Shown piece by piece: positions 43,511-52,558 of a stretch of 64,000 bases of DNA. The stretch spans positions 248,001-312,000 of the forward strand of contig NZ_FNAN01000003.1 in assembly GCF_900101885.1 (NCBI RefSeq), read 5' to 3'. Both the position numbers and the translations under genes were made by a program. The notes below the pieces were generated by a model that made no database searches, had not been told where the DNA came from, and saw nothing but the letters and a program-made list of their open reading frames with translations. The stretch is from Dyadobacter soli (GTDB taxonomy: Bacteria > Bacteroidota > Bacteroidia > Cytophagales > Spirosomataceae). Within the stretch, counting starts at the first letter, position 1. Each line of letters starts with the position of its first letter.

Positions 43511-44653
43511 ATGAAAATTGGTATCGTATGCTATCCTACCTTCGGAGGAAGCGGTGTGGTAGCTACCGAGCTTGGAAAAGCGTTGGCGAAAGCCGGCCAC
43601 CAGGTTCATTTCATTACCTATTCCCAGCCCCAACGGCTGGATTTTTTTAATGAGAACCTTTATTATCATGAAGTAAATATACCTGCCTACCCGTTGTTCC
43701 AGTACCCGCCGTACGAATCGGCATTGTCGAGCGAAATGGTGCATGTAGTGGCCAATGCGGGGCTCGATTTACTTCACGTACATTACGCGATCCCGCACGC
43801 ATCGTCGGCGTACCTCGCTAAGCAGATTTTGGCCGCGCAAGGTATCCATATCCCGGTGATTACCACATTGCACGGCACCGACATTACCCTGGTCGGGAAG
43901 GACCCGTCCTACGAACCCGTGGTAACATTCAGCATCAACCAGTCGGACGGCATTACCGCTGTTTCCGATTCGCTCAAAAGAGACACCTACGATCACTTCA
44001 AGATTACGAAGGACATCGAAGTAATCCCCAACTTCATCGATCTCGACCGTTTCAGCCGTCAGAAGAAAGACCACTTCAAACTCGCCATTTGCCCGAACAA
44101 CGAAAAGCTGATCGTCCATACTTCTAATTTCAGGAAGGTAAAAAGGATCGACGACGTGATCATGATCTTCGAAAAGCTGCGGAAGCTCCTGCCGAGCAAG
44201 CTGCTACTCGTAGGCGACGGTCCCGACCGTATGCGCATCGAGCGCCTGTGCAAGGACCTCGATATGCTCTCCGATGTACGCTTTTTGGGTAAACTCGACG
44301 CCATCGAAGAAGTGCTCTCCGTTGCCGACCTGTTCCTGATGCCATCCGAATCCGAAAGTTTCGGACTCGCCGCATTGGAAGCATTGGCCTGCGAAGTACC
44401 TATTATCACTTCTAATGCAGGCGGCTTGCCCGAACTGAACGTGCATGGCGTAACCGGCTTCCTGAGCGATGTAGGCGATGTGGAAGATATGGTGAAGCAC
44501 GCCGCTTACATTCTGGACGACGCCAATCTGCCTACCTTCAAAGCGAATGCGCTGGCAAGGGCACGCGAGTTCGATGTGGCGAAGATCCTGCCGCATTATG
44601 AAGCCTATTACGAACGTGTGGTGGAGAACAGCAAGGCTGTCGACGTGGCATAA
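43511..44653 (+). CDS. bshA: N-acetyl-alpha-D-glucosaminyl L-malate synthase
   Basis: A 380-residue GT4 glycosyltransferase whose opening MKIGIVCYPTFGGSGVVATE, HVHYAIPHASSAYLAK and HGTDITLVG are the characteristic BshA motifs. The catalytic EX7E is in SESESFGLAALEALACE. It joins UDP-GlcNAc and L-malate, the first step of bacillithiol synthesis. bshB and bshC are not in this window. A DUF4834 gene follows on the same strand. Confidence 0.93.
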   Translation: MKIGIVCYPTFGGSGVVATELGKALAKAGHQVHFITYSQPQRLDFFNENLYYHEVNIPAYPLFQYPPYESALSSEMVHVVANAGLDLLHVHYAIPHASSAYLAKQILAAQGIHIPVITTLHGTDITLVGKDPSYEPVVTFSINQSDGITAVSDSLKRDTYDHFKITKDIEVIPNFIDLDRFSRQKKDHFKLAICPNNEKLIVHTSNFRKVKRIDDVIMIFEKLRKLLPSKLLLVGDGPDRMRIERLCKDLDMLSDVRFLGKLDAIEEVLSVADLFLMPSESESFGLAALEALACEVPIITSNAGGLPELNVHGVTGFLSDVGDVEDMVKHAAYILDDANLPTFKANALARAREFDVAKILPHYEAYYERVVENSKAVDVA

Positions 44654-44776
44654 TGCCGCCGGTAATGCGAACGCGCCGCTCAGTGACCGGTTTCGTCTTT
44701 CATGAGGTTTTACTTATATTCGTGTGCTATTTATGCTAGGTTTACGTTATTGATAGAGGTAAAAAATTGTTGAAAA

Positions 44777-45034
44777 ATGAAACTGGTATTTAATATATTA
44801 TTCATATTCCTGCTCCTGATCGCATTCGTGCCGTTTTTCCGGCGCTTCCTTTTCCACTTGCTGGTGGGCAGGCAACTGATCAAGCAACAGGAGAAAGCAT
44901 ACCGCGCACAGCAGCAAGCCGAACGCGCCCGCACAAAACCGGGAGGCATCCGGGTCGACAGTCAGCCGCAGAATGGCAGTGAGTCATCGCGGTTTAAGGG
45001 TGGCGAATATGTGGATTATGAGGACGTGAAATAG
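44777..45034 (+). CDS. DUF4834 family small membrane protein
   Basis: An 85-residue protein with one N-terminal membrane helix (MKLVFNILFIFLLLIAFVPF), a basic juxtamembrane stretch and a Gln-Arg-rich tail ending GGEYVDYEDVK. This layout is typical of DUF4834, restricted to Bacteroidota and without known function. It lies 123 bp after bshA and ends before a strong terminator. Confidence 0.75.
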   Translation: MKLVFNILFIFLLLIAFVPFFRRFLFHLLVGRQLIKQQEKAYRAQQQAERARTKPGGIRVDSQPQNGSESSRFKGGEYVDYEDVK

Positions 45035-45056
45035 CGTTTTAAAAACTGATAAATGC

Positions 45057-45084
45057 AAGAAGCCCGGATCGCTCCGGGCTTCTT
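45057..45084. terminator. Strong bidirectional terminator
   Basis: A 12-bp stem (45057-45068 with 45073-45084) closes a TCGC loop and is followed on the plus strand by TTGTTTTG. It separates the DUF4834 gene from the convergent T9SS protein gene. Confidence 0.85.
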
Positions 45085-45105
45085 TTGTTTTGGTATAAAT
45101 AAGTT

Positions 45106-48100
45106 TTATTGTTTGATTACCTTGAATGTCGCTTTTCGGCCTGCGGCGTCGATTTGGAGAATGTAAACGCCTGGATTCAGGTTACGGATGTCGAGGCGTT
45201 CTTCGCGCTGCCGGGTTTTTATTGCTCGCACCACGTTCCCGTTCTGGCCTATGAGGCGAATGCTTTTCTCGACATTGTCATCTGCTTTTACCACCAGCAC
45301 GTCCTGGGCCGGATTAGGGGCCACCGTGGCCTGGTAACCAGGAGTATTCGGTTCGACGGCAGTGACAATCTCCACTTTGACGATTGAAGGCGAGCCGATA
45401 ATACCGTTGCCGCAATTGTTGGACACACGGAACAGGCGGTAGTACTGGCTCGGAGAAGCCTGGAAAAGTTCTACCACATCGGTTGCTACACTGGATTGCC
45501 TGCTTATGACGTTCGCATCTGTTCCGAACTGGTAGTACCATGGTCCGCCGCCTTCGAGCAGGACAGTTACTTTTGGATTGTTGACACCATCGAAAATGAC
45601 GGTTTCGGAAGCGAATTTGGCTCTGGCCTTCTGGTTTACGCTTACAGGCGAAGCATATGCGCTGCTCGCTGTATTGGCATCGGAGGCCGTTACGCGGATC
45701 CGGTACAATTCGCCGGAGGCCAAATCGGTCGGCATGATGGCTTTAATAGGATTGCTGCCCGGAATGGTCGTAATCGCACGGAAGTTACGTCCTGTGGTAT
45801 CCGAAAGCTGCACGGTAAATGTGTTGCCGGCGGAAAATGAACCCACTGTTTTGTAACCCACTGAAATCGTATCGCCCGTGCAGGCGCCGTAGCCGGAGCC
45901 GGTCGTGATGGTTGTTGCCGAAACGCTGCGGTCCGAAGGCGGATTGACTTCTACCGTGGCCGATCCGGTTGCGACGCCATTGCCGCAACCATTGGCTATC
46001 GATGCGACCGTGTAAGTGGTTGTTTTCTGCGGTGAGACGGCTACATACGTAACACTACCACCCCATTCAATGTTTCCGGTGGTGCCATCCGACAATACGA
46101 ATTTAGGTGTATCGAAAGTGTATTTGTTTGTTTTGATGATAAGTCTGGTGCTTTCGCCGGTATTGATAACCGTATTGCCAGTGATAGTTACGCTCGGTTT
46201 AGTGGTCACATTGACGGAAAGCGCCGTCGATATTTTGTATTTGTTCAGCGTGGCAAAGATCCGGTAATAGCTGCCCGGTAGCGAATTCGGCATTTTCAGT
46301 GCTATGGTTCCTTTGAGCGATTTTGTAGAATCCAATGGTATCACGGTCGTGCCGCTCTGATCTGCGATGGCAAATCGGATGTAATCATCGGAAACGTCAG
46401 CGTCGCCACTCAGCTCATAACTCACGGAAATCGTGCTGCCTTCGCAAACGCTGCTGGATGAAGAATAGACTGATAGTTTAGGATTGACAATAATGCTAAC
46501 TGTTCCCGAACCGGTACCGTAGCCGCAAGCATTGCTAACGGAACGTATCGAGAATTCTCCGCTTCTTTTTGGATAAACATACCAGCTCTGCTCGCCGTAA
46601 GAGAACTCCTGGCGTGTGTTGTCGCTGAAAATAGTGGAAATCGGTGCGGTGCCGGTAGTCTTAACCTGCAAGGCAACGCCCTGGCCCGCATCGACGCGTA
46701 TTGGGTTGGGCTGTGAATTTTCGGGCGTGAGCAGGACAGTCGGAGGCACGGCGATCTGAATGCCCTGCGGATCGGACATCGAACCGTCGGACGACACAAT
46801 GCGCAGGGAGTAATAGCCGGTGATCAGGTCCTGAGGTACTGTTGTGCTGAATTGCTTCCCCTTCTGTCCGGTAACCAATGCCTTGTAATCGGAGGTGTTT
46901 GCCGGTGCAATTTCGAGCGAATAGGTGGCATCTGTCGTTTCGACGCCGGAGGTGATATCGAAGGAAACGGCCAGCGGAGCTCCGATGCAATACACCTGCG
47001 ATTGTTGCGATGCAAATTGTATGAAGCCGGGCATAGCCCGGATGTAGGTCGTCTTGTCGACCGGGAAAGTGCCACACGCATTCGTAGCCGATTTCACCAC
47101 GTAGGCATTTACCTCGCCGGGTTTCGGAATGGTGTAAATCGAGTTGGAATACTGATCGAAAACAGCATTTTTCTCCACGCCATTGTCCGTATAGATCATG
47201 CTCTGAATGGGAGAATTGGCCGATAGGTAGAGCTGTGCACCGCCCTTGTCGATCACATATCGCTGAGGTTCTTCCGGTGTTGTATGCGGAGAAAGGGAGA
47301 AATCTTTCAAGGGTATGTTCAGCCTGACGCGCTCGGTATTGCTGAAAAGCACCGGATTCGAAGATGCGATACGAAATTCGATTTCCGACGGATAGTACTG
47401 TGTGACAGCTACTTTAACTTTGTACTTGCCACCTTGCTCCACCACGGCTATTGCTTTAAAGTCACAGCATGGCTGGTTGGATTGAATGCTGAACTTGTTT
47501 CCCGCGCCGAATTGTCCCACGGAGCCGAATGTGATTTCGAGGCTATCATTGTTGCAAATGGCATTTTTAAGGGGTTCAAGGTAAAGGGCCGACTCACTGG
47601 TGGGCTGTAATTTTAGCGTTACACCGGCCGGATTGGTATTTTTAAAGCATCCGTTGGAAACCGATTTGACTTTGTAGTCGGTCGTTTGCCTGATATACAG
47701 CTGAGGCCCGTCCATACTCCAATACTGCGTGGTTTTAATCGTTCCATCGGGCTCTTCCACGGTGTAAGGACCGCCGCCAGCCAGGGAATAGCTGAGCGAA
47801 ATGCGGGATGGCACGGTGACGGTCGTCGATCCCCAGCCGTTGACGTTATAACTTATCGTTGGGGAAGTCTGAACTATTATCTCGGAAGTATACTGCGATT
47901 GGAGATTTGGACTGGTGGTCACGATCTGGTACTGGTTGGCATAGGCATAGGGGCCAGTCTGACCGGCAGGCAGCGAGAATTCCAGGTATTCACCCGAACG
48001 TTTAGCGTCGACGACATAGCTGGTGCCATTGCCCGGGGAAACTCCGATTTTGAACCGGGTCGCGTCGGTTAGCTGTGCGCTGGTAACAAACTTTACACGC

Positions 48101-49353
48101 ATGTTTTGCGCCGAGCAGAGAACCTGTTGCCCGCTGGCAAACCGGATGCCAGGCCTCACTTTAAGTTGTACGATCTCGGGGTCGGTAACATTCACGCTGC
48201 CGCAGCCTGATGTAACGGTTTTGATGCTGTAATTCTTATCGCTCGTCGGTGATACCCAAAATGACACATCACCGTAGCTGGAAGTCACCTTGCTGCCGTC
48301 ATTTAATTCCACCGTAAATGGCGGCACACCATAGGTTTTTACATTCAGATAGGTTGACGAGTTGATATCCACGGTCTGGCTGGGCGTGGTGAAAGAGGCA
48401 CCGGTTTTCGGATAAATCGTTAAAGCGGTAGGCGAGGTGGATGCTACCGTGGAAGGATTATCCGTGATCACCTGTACGCTGAATTGCAACCCGTTGGGTA
48501 ATTTCAGACGATCGGGGAACGTGCCTACCAGGAAGTTGCCCTGTAAAGTCGCGGGCACTTCGACAATCCTCGGTGCACCTGCGGGATACGTCTCCCTGAA
48601 ACGAAGCCGGTAGCGGGTCTGAGCGGTGAAAGCGGTTCCCAGCGTTGAGAATGTCACTTTTACTTCGCTGTTCTCGCAAACCTGGGTAGGCGAAACCGAA
48701 ATGGTCCTGATCGATGCCGGGTTTATCACAGGCTGATAGCGGCCGTCGACCTGCATGGCCCCGCAGAGATTTTCCGCATGTGCAATGGTATAAACCGGAA
48801 TGGTCCCGGGTATAAGGAGCGTCTGGCTACTGGTGAAGCCGCCAGGGTTGCCATAAACTGTAAACTTGCTGCTATCGTTCAATGTCACCTGAATGTCACC
48901 CAGGCTGACGCCAGCAAAATTGGCCGGGACAATGTCGAAGGTATTGATCGTATCACGTAGGTTGGAGGGATTAAGGGTAATACGGCCTTTGGAATGCACA
49001 AGAATACCGTACGACCATTCGCTCTGGGCTTTTGGAGACGATGCGACCGCCCTGAACTGAACGGAAATGTTGGCGTAGGCTAGCGAATCTTTCAATACGA
49101 ATTCCAGCCTGCCATTGTTCAGCGTAGCCGGCACTTCCCCGATCAGCGAGGAATTTTCTGATTTACGTACCTGGATGGAAAATTTGTTATCGGCATTGAA
49201 CGTTCCCGTCGTAGTGACGCCGTATCGATAGGTTGTATTGAGGCAGGTATTCCAGGAGTAATCGGAACCGAGTGAAATAGTAGCTGTTTGTGCAAATGCG
49301 GCAAAATGAACGCAAAGCCACATTGCAATAACGCAAGCGTAAAATTTGGACAT
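45106..49353 (-). CDS. Large T9SS type A sorting-domain protein of seven tandem modules
   Basis: A 1415-residue surface or secreted protein. A signal peptide ends at AFAQ (residue 21). Residues about 25-1330 are seven copies of a module of about 187 residues. Each opens with a Cys block like VCEGSTISVSY (Cys 37, 226, 413, 600, 789, 970, 1158) and closes with one like SNACGYG (Cys 197, 384, 569, 760, 943, 1123, 1314), beta-rich throughout, resembling two Ig-like domains per module. The last 75 residues (VAPNPAQDVLVV to FKVIKQ) form the type IX sorting domain that directs crossing of the outer membrane. No enzyme motif is seen; adhesion or a structural role is inferred. Confidence 0.88.
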   Translation of the reverse strand: MSKFYACVIAMWLCVHFAAFAQTATISLGSDYSWNTCLNTTYRYGVTTTGTFNADNKFSIQVRKSENSSLIGEVPATLNNGRLEFVLKDSLAYANISVQFRAVASSPKAQSEWSYGILVHSKGRITLNPSNLRDTINTFDIVPANFAGVSLGDIQVTLNDSSKFTVYGNPGGFTSSQTLLIPGTIPVYTIAHAENLCGAMQVDGRYQPVINPASIRTISVSPTQVCENSEVKVTFSTLGTAFTAQTRYRLRFRETYPAGAPRIVEVPATLQGNFLVGTFPDRLKLPNGLQFSVQVITDNPSTVASTSPTALTIYPKTGASFTTPSQTVDINSSTYLNVKTYGVPPFTVELNDGSKVTSSYGDVSFWVSPTSDKNYSIKTVTSGCGSVNVTDPEIVQLKVRPGIRFASGQQVLCSAQNMRVKFVTSAQLTDATRFKIGVSPGNGTSYVVDAKRSGEYLEFSLPAGQTGPYAYANQYQIVTTSPNLQSQYTSEIIVQTSPTISYNVNGWGSTTVTVPSRISLSYSLAGGGPYTVEEPDGTIKTTQYWSMDGPQLYIRQTTDYKVKSVSNGCFKNTNPAGVTLKLQPTSESALYLEPLKNAICNNDSLEITFGSVGQFGAGNKFSIQSNQPCCDFKAIAVVEQGGKYKVKVAVTQYYPSEIEFRIASSNPVLFSNTERVRLNIPLKDFSLSPHTTPEEPQRYVIDKGGAQLYLSANSPIQSMIYTDNGVEKNAVFDQYSNSIYTIPKPGEVNAYVVKSATNACGTFPVDKTTYIRAMPGFIQFASQQSQVYCIGAPLAVSFDITSGVETTDATYSLEIAPANTSDYKALVTGQKGKQFSTTVPQDLITGYYSLRIVSSDGSMSDPQGIQIAVPPTVLLTPENSQPNPIRVDAGQGVALQVKTTGTAPISTIFSDNTRQEFSYGEQSWYVYPKRSGEFSIRSVSNACGYGTGSGTVSIIVNPKLSVYSSSSSVCEGSTISVSYELSGDADVSDDYIRFAIADQSGTTVIPLDSTKSLKGTIALKMPNSLPGSYYRIFATLNKYKISTALSVNVTTKPSVTITGNTVINTGESTRLIIKTNKYTFDTPKFVLSDGTTGNIEWGGSVTYVAVSPQKTTTYTVASIANGCGNGVATGSATVEVNPPSDRSVSATTITTGSGYGACTGDTISVGYKTVGSFSAGNTFTVQLSDTTGRNFRAITTIPGSNPIKAIMPTDLASGELYRIRVTASDANTASSAYASPVSVNQKARAKFASETVIFDGVNNPKVTVLLEGGGPWYYQFGTDANVISRQSSVATDVVELFQASPSQYYRLFRVSNNCGNGIIGSPSIVKVEIVTAVEPNTPGYQATVAPNPAQDVLVVKADDNVEKSIRLIGQNGNVVRAIKTRQREERLDIRNLNPGVYILQIDAAGRKATFKVIKQ

Positions 49354-49456
49354 GTAGGGGAGTGGTTACAATAATCTCCCGAAAGTAGCATATTACGGGG
49401 AATATTTTGAAGTGATGTGACCACTATTTTATTCTGGTTTACAAACCCATTAATAC

Positions 49457-49485
49457 AAAAAGCCCCGGATCACTCCGAGGCTTTT
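49457..49485 (-). terminator. carB terminator
   Basis: A 12-bp stem with one mismatch (49458-49469 with 49474-49485) and a 4-nt loop is followed on the minus strand by TTTTTG. It lies about 20 bp past the carB stop. Confidence 0.75.
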
Positions 49486-49505
49486 GCTTCTGCAATTTAT
49501 TATGC

Positions 49506-52349
49506 TTACCGGCTCAGGTAAAGATTTCTCTCGCCGTAAATCTTCTGAAAAAACTCGTCTTCGAGATCCTTAATGAAGTAAATCGCTTCGCCGGTCGATT
49601 TCATTTCAGGGCCGAGTTCCTTGTTCACATTCGGGAATTTGTTGAATGAGAATACAGGGATCTTGATCGCCCAGCCTTCTTTCACCGGTTTGAAGTTGAA
49701 ATCCTTCACCTTCTTGTCGCCGAGCATCAGCTTGGTCGCGTAGTTTACGTATGGTTCCTGGTATGCCTTGCAAATGAATGGAACGGTACGGGATGCACGC
49801 GGGTTGGCCTCGATCACGTACACGACGCCGTCTTTCACCGCGAATTGTACGTTGATAAGCCCTTTCACATTCATCGCCAGCGCGATTTTGCGGGTATGCT
49901 CTTCGATCTGGCGGATTTCGTCCGCTGTGAGGTCGAATGGCGGCAAGGCAGCGTGCGAGTCGCCGGAGTGGATACCCGCTGGCTCGATATGCTCCATGAC
50001 ACCGATAATGTAAGCATCTTCACCGTCGCAGATCGCGTCGGCTTCCGCTTCCAACGCACCTTCGAGGAAGTGGTCGAGAAGGATGTTGTTGTCCGGAATG
50101 TCTTGCAGGATTTTCACTACATGCTGTTCCATTTCCTTCTCGTTGATCACGATCTTCATGCTTTGGCCACCCAAAACGTAGCTTGGACGAACCAGCAGCG
50201 GGAAGCCCAGCGTGCGCGAAAGTTCAACGGCAGCGTCGGAAGTTCTTACCGTTCCGAATTTCGGGTAAGGAATGCCGAGCTCTTCGAGCAGTGACGAGAA
50301 ACGTCCGCGGTCTTCCGCCCAGTCGAGTGAGTGGAAGTCGGTACCGATGATTTTGACACCATATTTTTCCAGTTTCTCAGCCATTTTCAAAGCCGTCTGA
50401 CCACCGAGCTGTACGATCACACCCTCAGGCTTCTCGTGCTCGATAATGTCGAAAACATGCTCCCAGAATACCGGTTCGAAGTACAGTTTGTCGGAAATAT
50501 CCGGGTCGGTCGAAACAGTTTCAGGGTTACAGTTCACCATGATGGTTTCGTAGCCAGCCTCTTTCGCGGCCAATACACCGTGTACGCAAGAGTAGTCGAA
50601 TTCGATACCCTGGCCGATGCGGTTAGGCCCTGAACCAAGTACTATTACCTTCTTGCGATCGCTTACGACCGACTCGTTGTCAGGGAATTCCTGCGAGGTG
50701 TTGAAAGTAGAGTAGTAGTAAGGGGTTTTTGCTTCAAACTCCGCGGCACAAGTATCAACGCATTTGTATACACGGTTGATACCCAATGCTTTCCGGCGGT
50801 CGTAGACCTTGCTTTCTTTTGTTCCGATCAAATGCGCGATCTGACGGTCGGCGTAACCTTTTTGTTTTGCCGTCAAAAGCAATTCTTTCGGCAGGTCTTC
50901 GAGGTCGAATTTCTCGATTTCGTGTTCCAGTTCAATCAGCTCTTCGATCTGTTTGAGGAACCACGCGTCTATTTTGGTCAGGTTCTGGATCGTTTTGAAC
51001 GACAGACCTATTTTAAATGCATCGTAAATGTGGAACAAGCGGTCCCAGCTCGGATGTTGCAGGCTGTGCTTGATAGCCTCCTGGTCGCGGAGCTCGCGGC
51101 CGTCGGCGCCCAGGCCATTGCGGCGGATTTCCAACGACTGACAAGCCTTTTGCAATGCTTCCTGGAAGTTACGTCCGATACCCATCGCTTCACCTACGGA
51201 TTTCATCTGGAGTCCCAGTGAGCGGTCCGCACCTTTGAATTTATCGAAGTTCCAGCGCGGAACTTTCACGATCACGTAGTCGATCGAAGGTTCGAAGAAT
51301 GCGGAAGTACTGCCGGTGATCGGGTTGATGAGCTCGTCGAGGTCGTAACCGATCGCCATTTTCGCAGCGATTTTCGCGATAGGGTAACCTGTTGCTTTCG
51401 AAGCCAATGCAGACGAACGCGACACGCGCGGGTTGATCTCGATGGCGATGATCTTGTCGTCCGCAGGGTTCACCGAGAACTGCACGTTACAGCCACCCGC
51501 AAACTTGCCGATACCATTCATCATTTTGATGGAAAGGTCGCGCATTTGCTGGTATAATGTGTCGGGAAGGGTCATCGCCGGTGCTACCGTTATACTGTCG
51601 CCGGTATGCACACCCATCGGGTCGAAGTTTTCGATCGAACAGATAATGATGAAGTTACCTTTGCTGTCGCGGAGTAGTTCGAGCTCGTATTCTTTCCAGC
51701 CCATTACACTTTGCTCCACCAGTACTTCGTGTACAGGCGACGCGTGCAAGCCGTAGTTCAGCGCTTTGTCGAAATCTTCTTCTTTTTCCACAAATCCACC
51801 TCCCGTACCGCCAAGGGTAAATGAAGGACGGATTACCAGCGGGAAGCCGATTTCCTGTGCGATCTCTTTTCCTTCGAGGAAAGAGCGGGCTGTGCGGCCC
51901 TTGCACACGTTTACGCCCAGTTCGAGCATTTTCAAACGGAATTTCTCCCGGTCTTCGGTTGTTTCGATCGCCTTGATATCCACACCGATGATATCCACCT
52001 CGTACTTTTTCCAGATACCCGCTTTATCGCAATCGATAGCCAGGTTCAGCGCCGTTTGGCCTCCCATGGTAGGAAGTACCGCGTCGATGGGCCTGCCCAT
52101 CGCCTTGTGTTTTTCCAGGATTTCAGCGATGTACTTCTTTTCCAGTGGCAACAGGTACACATGATCTGCACTGATAGGGTCAGTCATGATGGTTGCAGGA
52201 TTGGAATTGATCAGAACTACCTCGATCCCCTCTTCGCGTAGTGAACGGGCTGCCTGAGAGCCGGAGTAGTCAAACTCGCACGCCTGACCGATAACGATGG
52301 GACCTGAACCGATAATCAGAACGGATTTGATGCTCGTATTTTTGGGCAC
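49506..52349 (-). CDS. carB: Carbamoyl-phosphate synthase large subunit, without the allosteric domain
   Basis: About 947 residues with both ATP-grasp halves: the N-terminal half begins KSVLIIGSGPIVIGQACEFD and has MGGQTALN and NPRVSRSSALASK; the second half begins VIVLGSGPNRIGQGIEFDYS and has the ATP-grasp end NPRASRTVPFICK. The protein stops soon after GPEMKSTGEAIYF, so the C-terminal MGS-like regulatory domain of the E. coli enzyme (its last 130 or so residues) is absent. The start is the GTG at 52349, giving the family beginning MPKNTSIKS; longer frames overlap the promoter. It makes carbamoyl phosphate for arginine and pyrimidines. carA is not adjacent. Confidence 0.93.
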   Translation of the reverse strand: MPKNTSIKSVLIIGSGPIVIGQACEFDYSGSQAARSLREEGIEVVLINSNPATIMTDPISADHVYLLPLEKKYIAEILEKHKAMGRPIDAVLPTMGGQTALNLAIDCDKAGIWKKYEVDIIGVDIKAIETTEDREKFRLKMLELGVNVCKGRTARSFLEGKEIAQEIGFPLVIRPSFTLGGTGGGFVEKEEDFDKALNYGLHASPVHEVLVEQSVMGWKEYELELLRDSKGNFIIICSIENFDPMGVHTGDSITVAPAMTLPDTLYQQMRDLSIKMMNGIGKFAGGCNVQFSVNPADDKIIAIEINPRVSRSSALASKATGYPIAKIAAKMAIGYDLDELINPITGSTSAFFEPSIDYVIVKVPRWNFDKFKGADRSLGLQMKSVGEAMGIGRNFQEALQKACQSLEIRRNGLGADGRELRDQEAIKHSLQHPSWDRLFHIYDAFKIGLSFKTIQNLTKIDAWFLKQIEELIELEHEIEKFDLEDLPKELLLTAKQKGYADRQIAHLIGTKESKVYDRRKALGINRVYKCVDTCAAEFEAKTPYYYSTFNTSQEFPDNESVVSDRKKVIVLGSGPNRIGQGIEFDYSCVHGVLAAKEAGYETIMVNCNPETVSTDPDISDKLYFEPVFWEHVFDIIEHEKPEGVIVQLGGQTALKMAEKLEKYGVKIIGTDFHSLDWAEDRGRFSSLLEELGIPYPKFGTVRTSDAAVELSRTLGFPLLVRPSYVLGGQSMKIVINEKEMEQHVVKILQDIPDNNILLDHFLEGALEAEADAICDGEDAYIIGVMEHIEPAGIHSGDSHAALPPFDLTADEIRQIEEHTRKIALAMNVKGLINVQFAVKDGVVYVIEANPRASRTVPFICKAYQEPYVNYATKLMLGDKKVKDFNFKPVKEGWAIKIPVFSFNKFPNVNKELGPEMKSTGEAIYFIKDLEDEFFQKIYGERNLYLSR

Positions 52350-52442
52350 AGTAAATGGTAATTTGTAGAAATGAAGGAAATACTTGAACAACTTTTGGCA
52401 GTTGCCTGACGATTTTGAGCAGGGGTACGTCCAAAAATTCCA

Positions 52443-52450
52443 CAAAGTTA
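52443..52450 (-). promoter_or_regulatory. -7 box for carB
   Basis: The minus strand reads TAACTTTG. Transcription would begin near 52436, giving a leader of about 87 nt to the GTG at 52349 and ruling out the frame's upstream start at 52445. Confidence 0.5.
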
Positions 52451-52558
52451 ATCCTCATATCCGAAAAAGGACAGGAAGTGGGTTGAAATAACTGTAAAAA
52501 TTTAAAATAAAGTCATTAATGGTCAGGTAGTCAGGTAGTTGTAAGTTGAATTTGCGAA

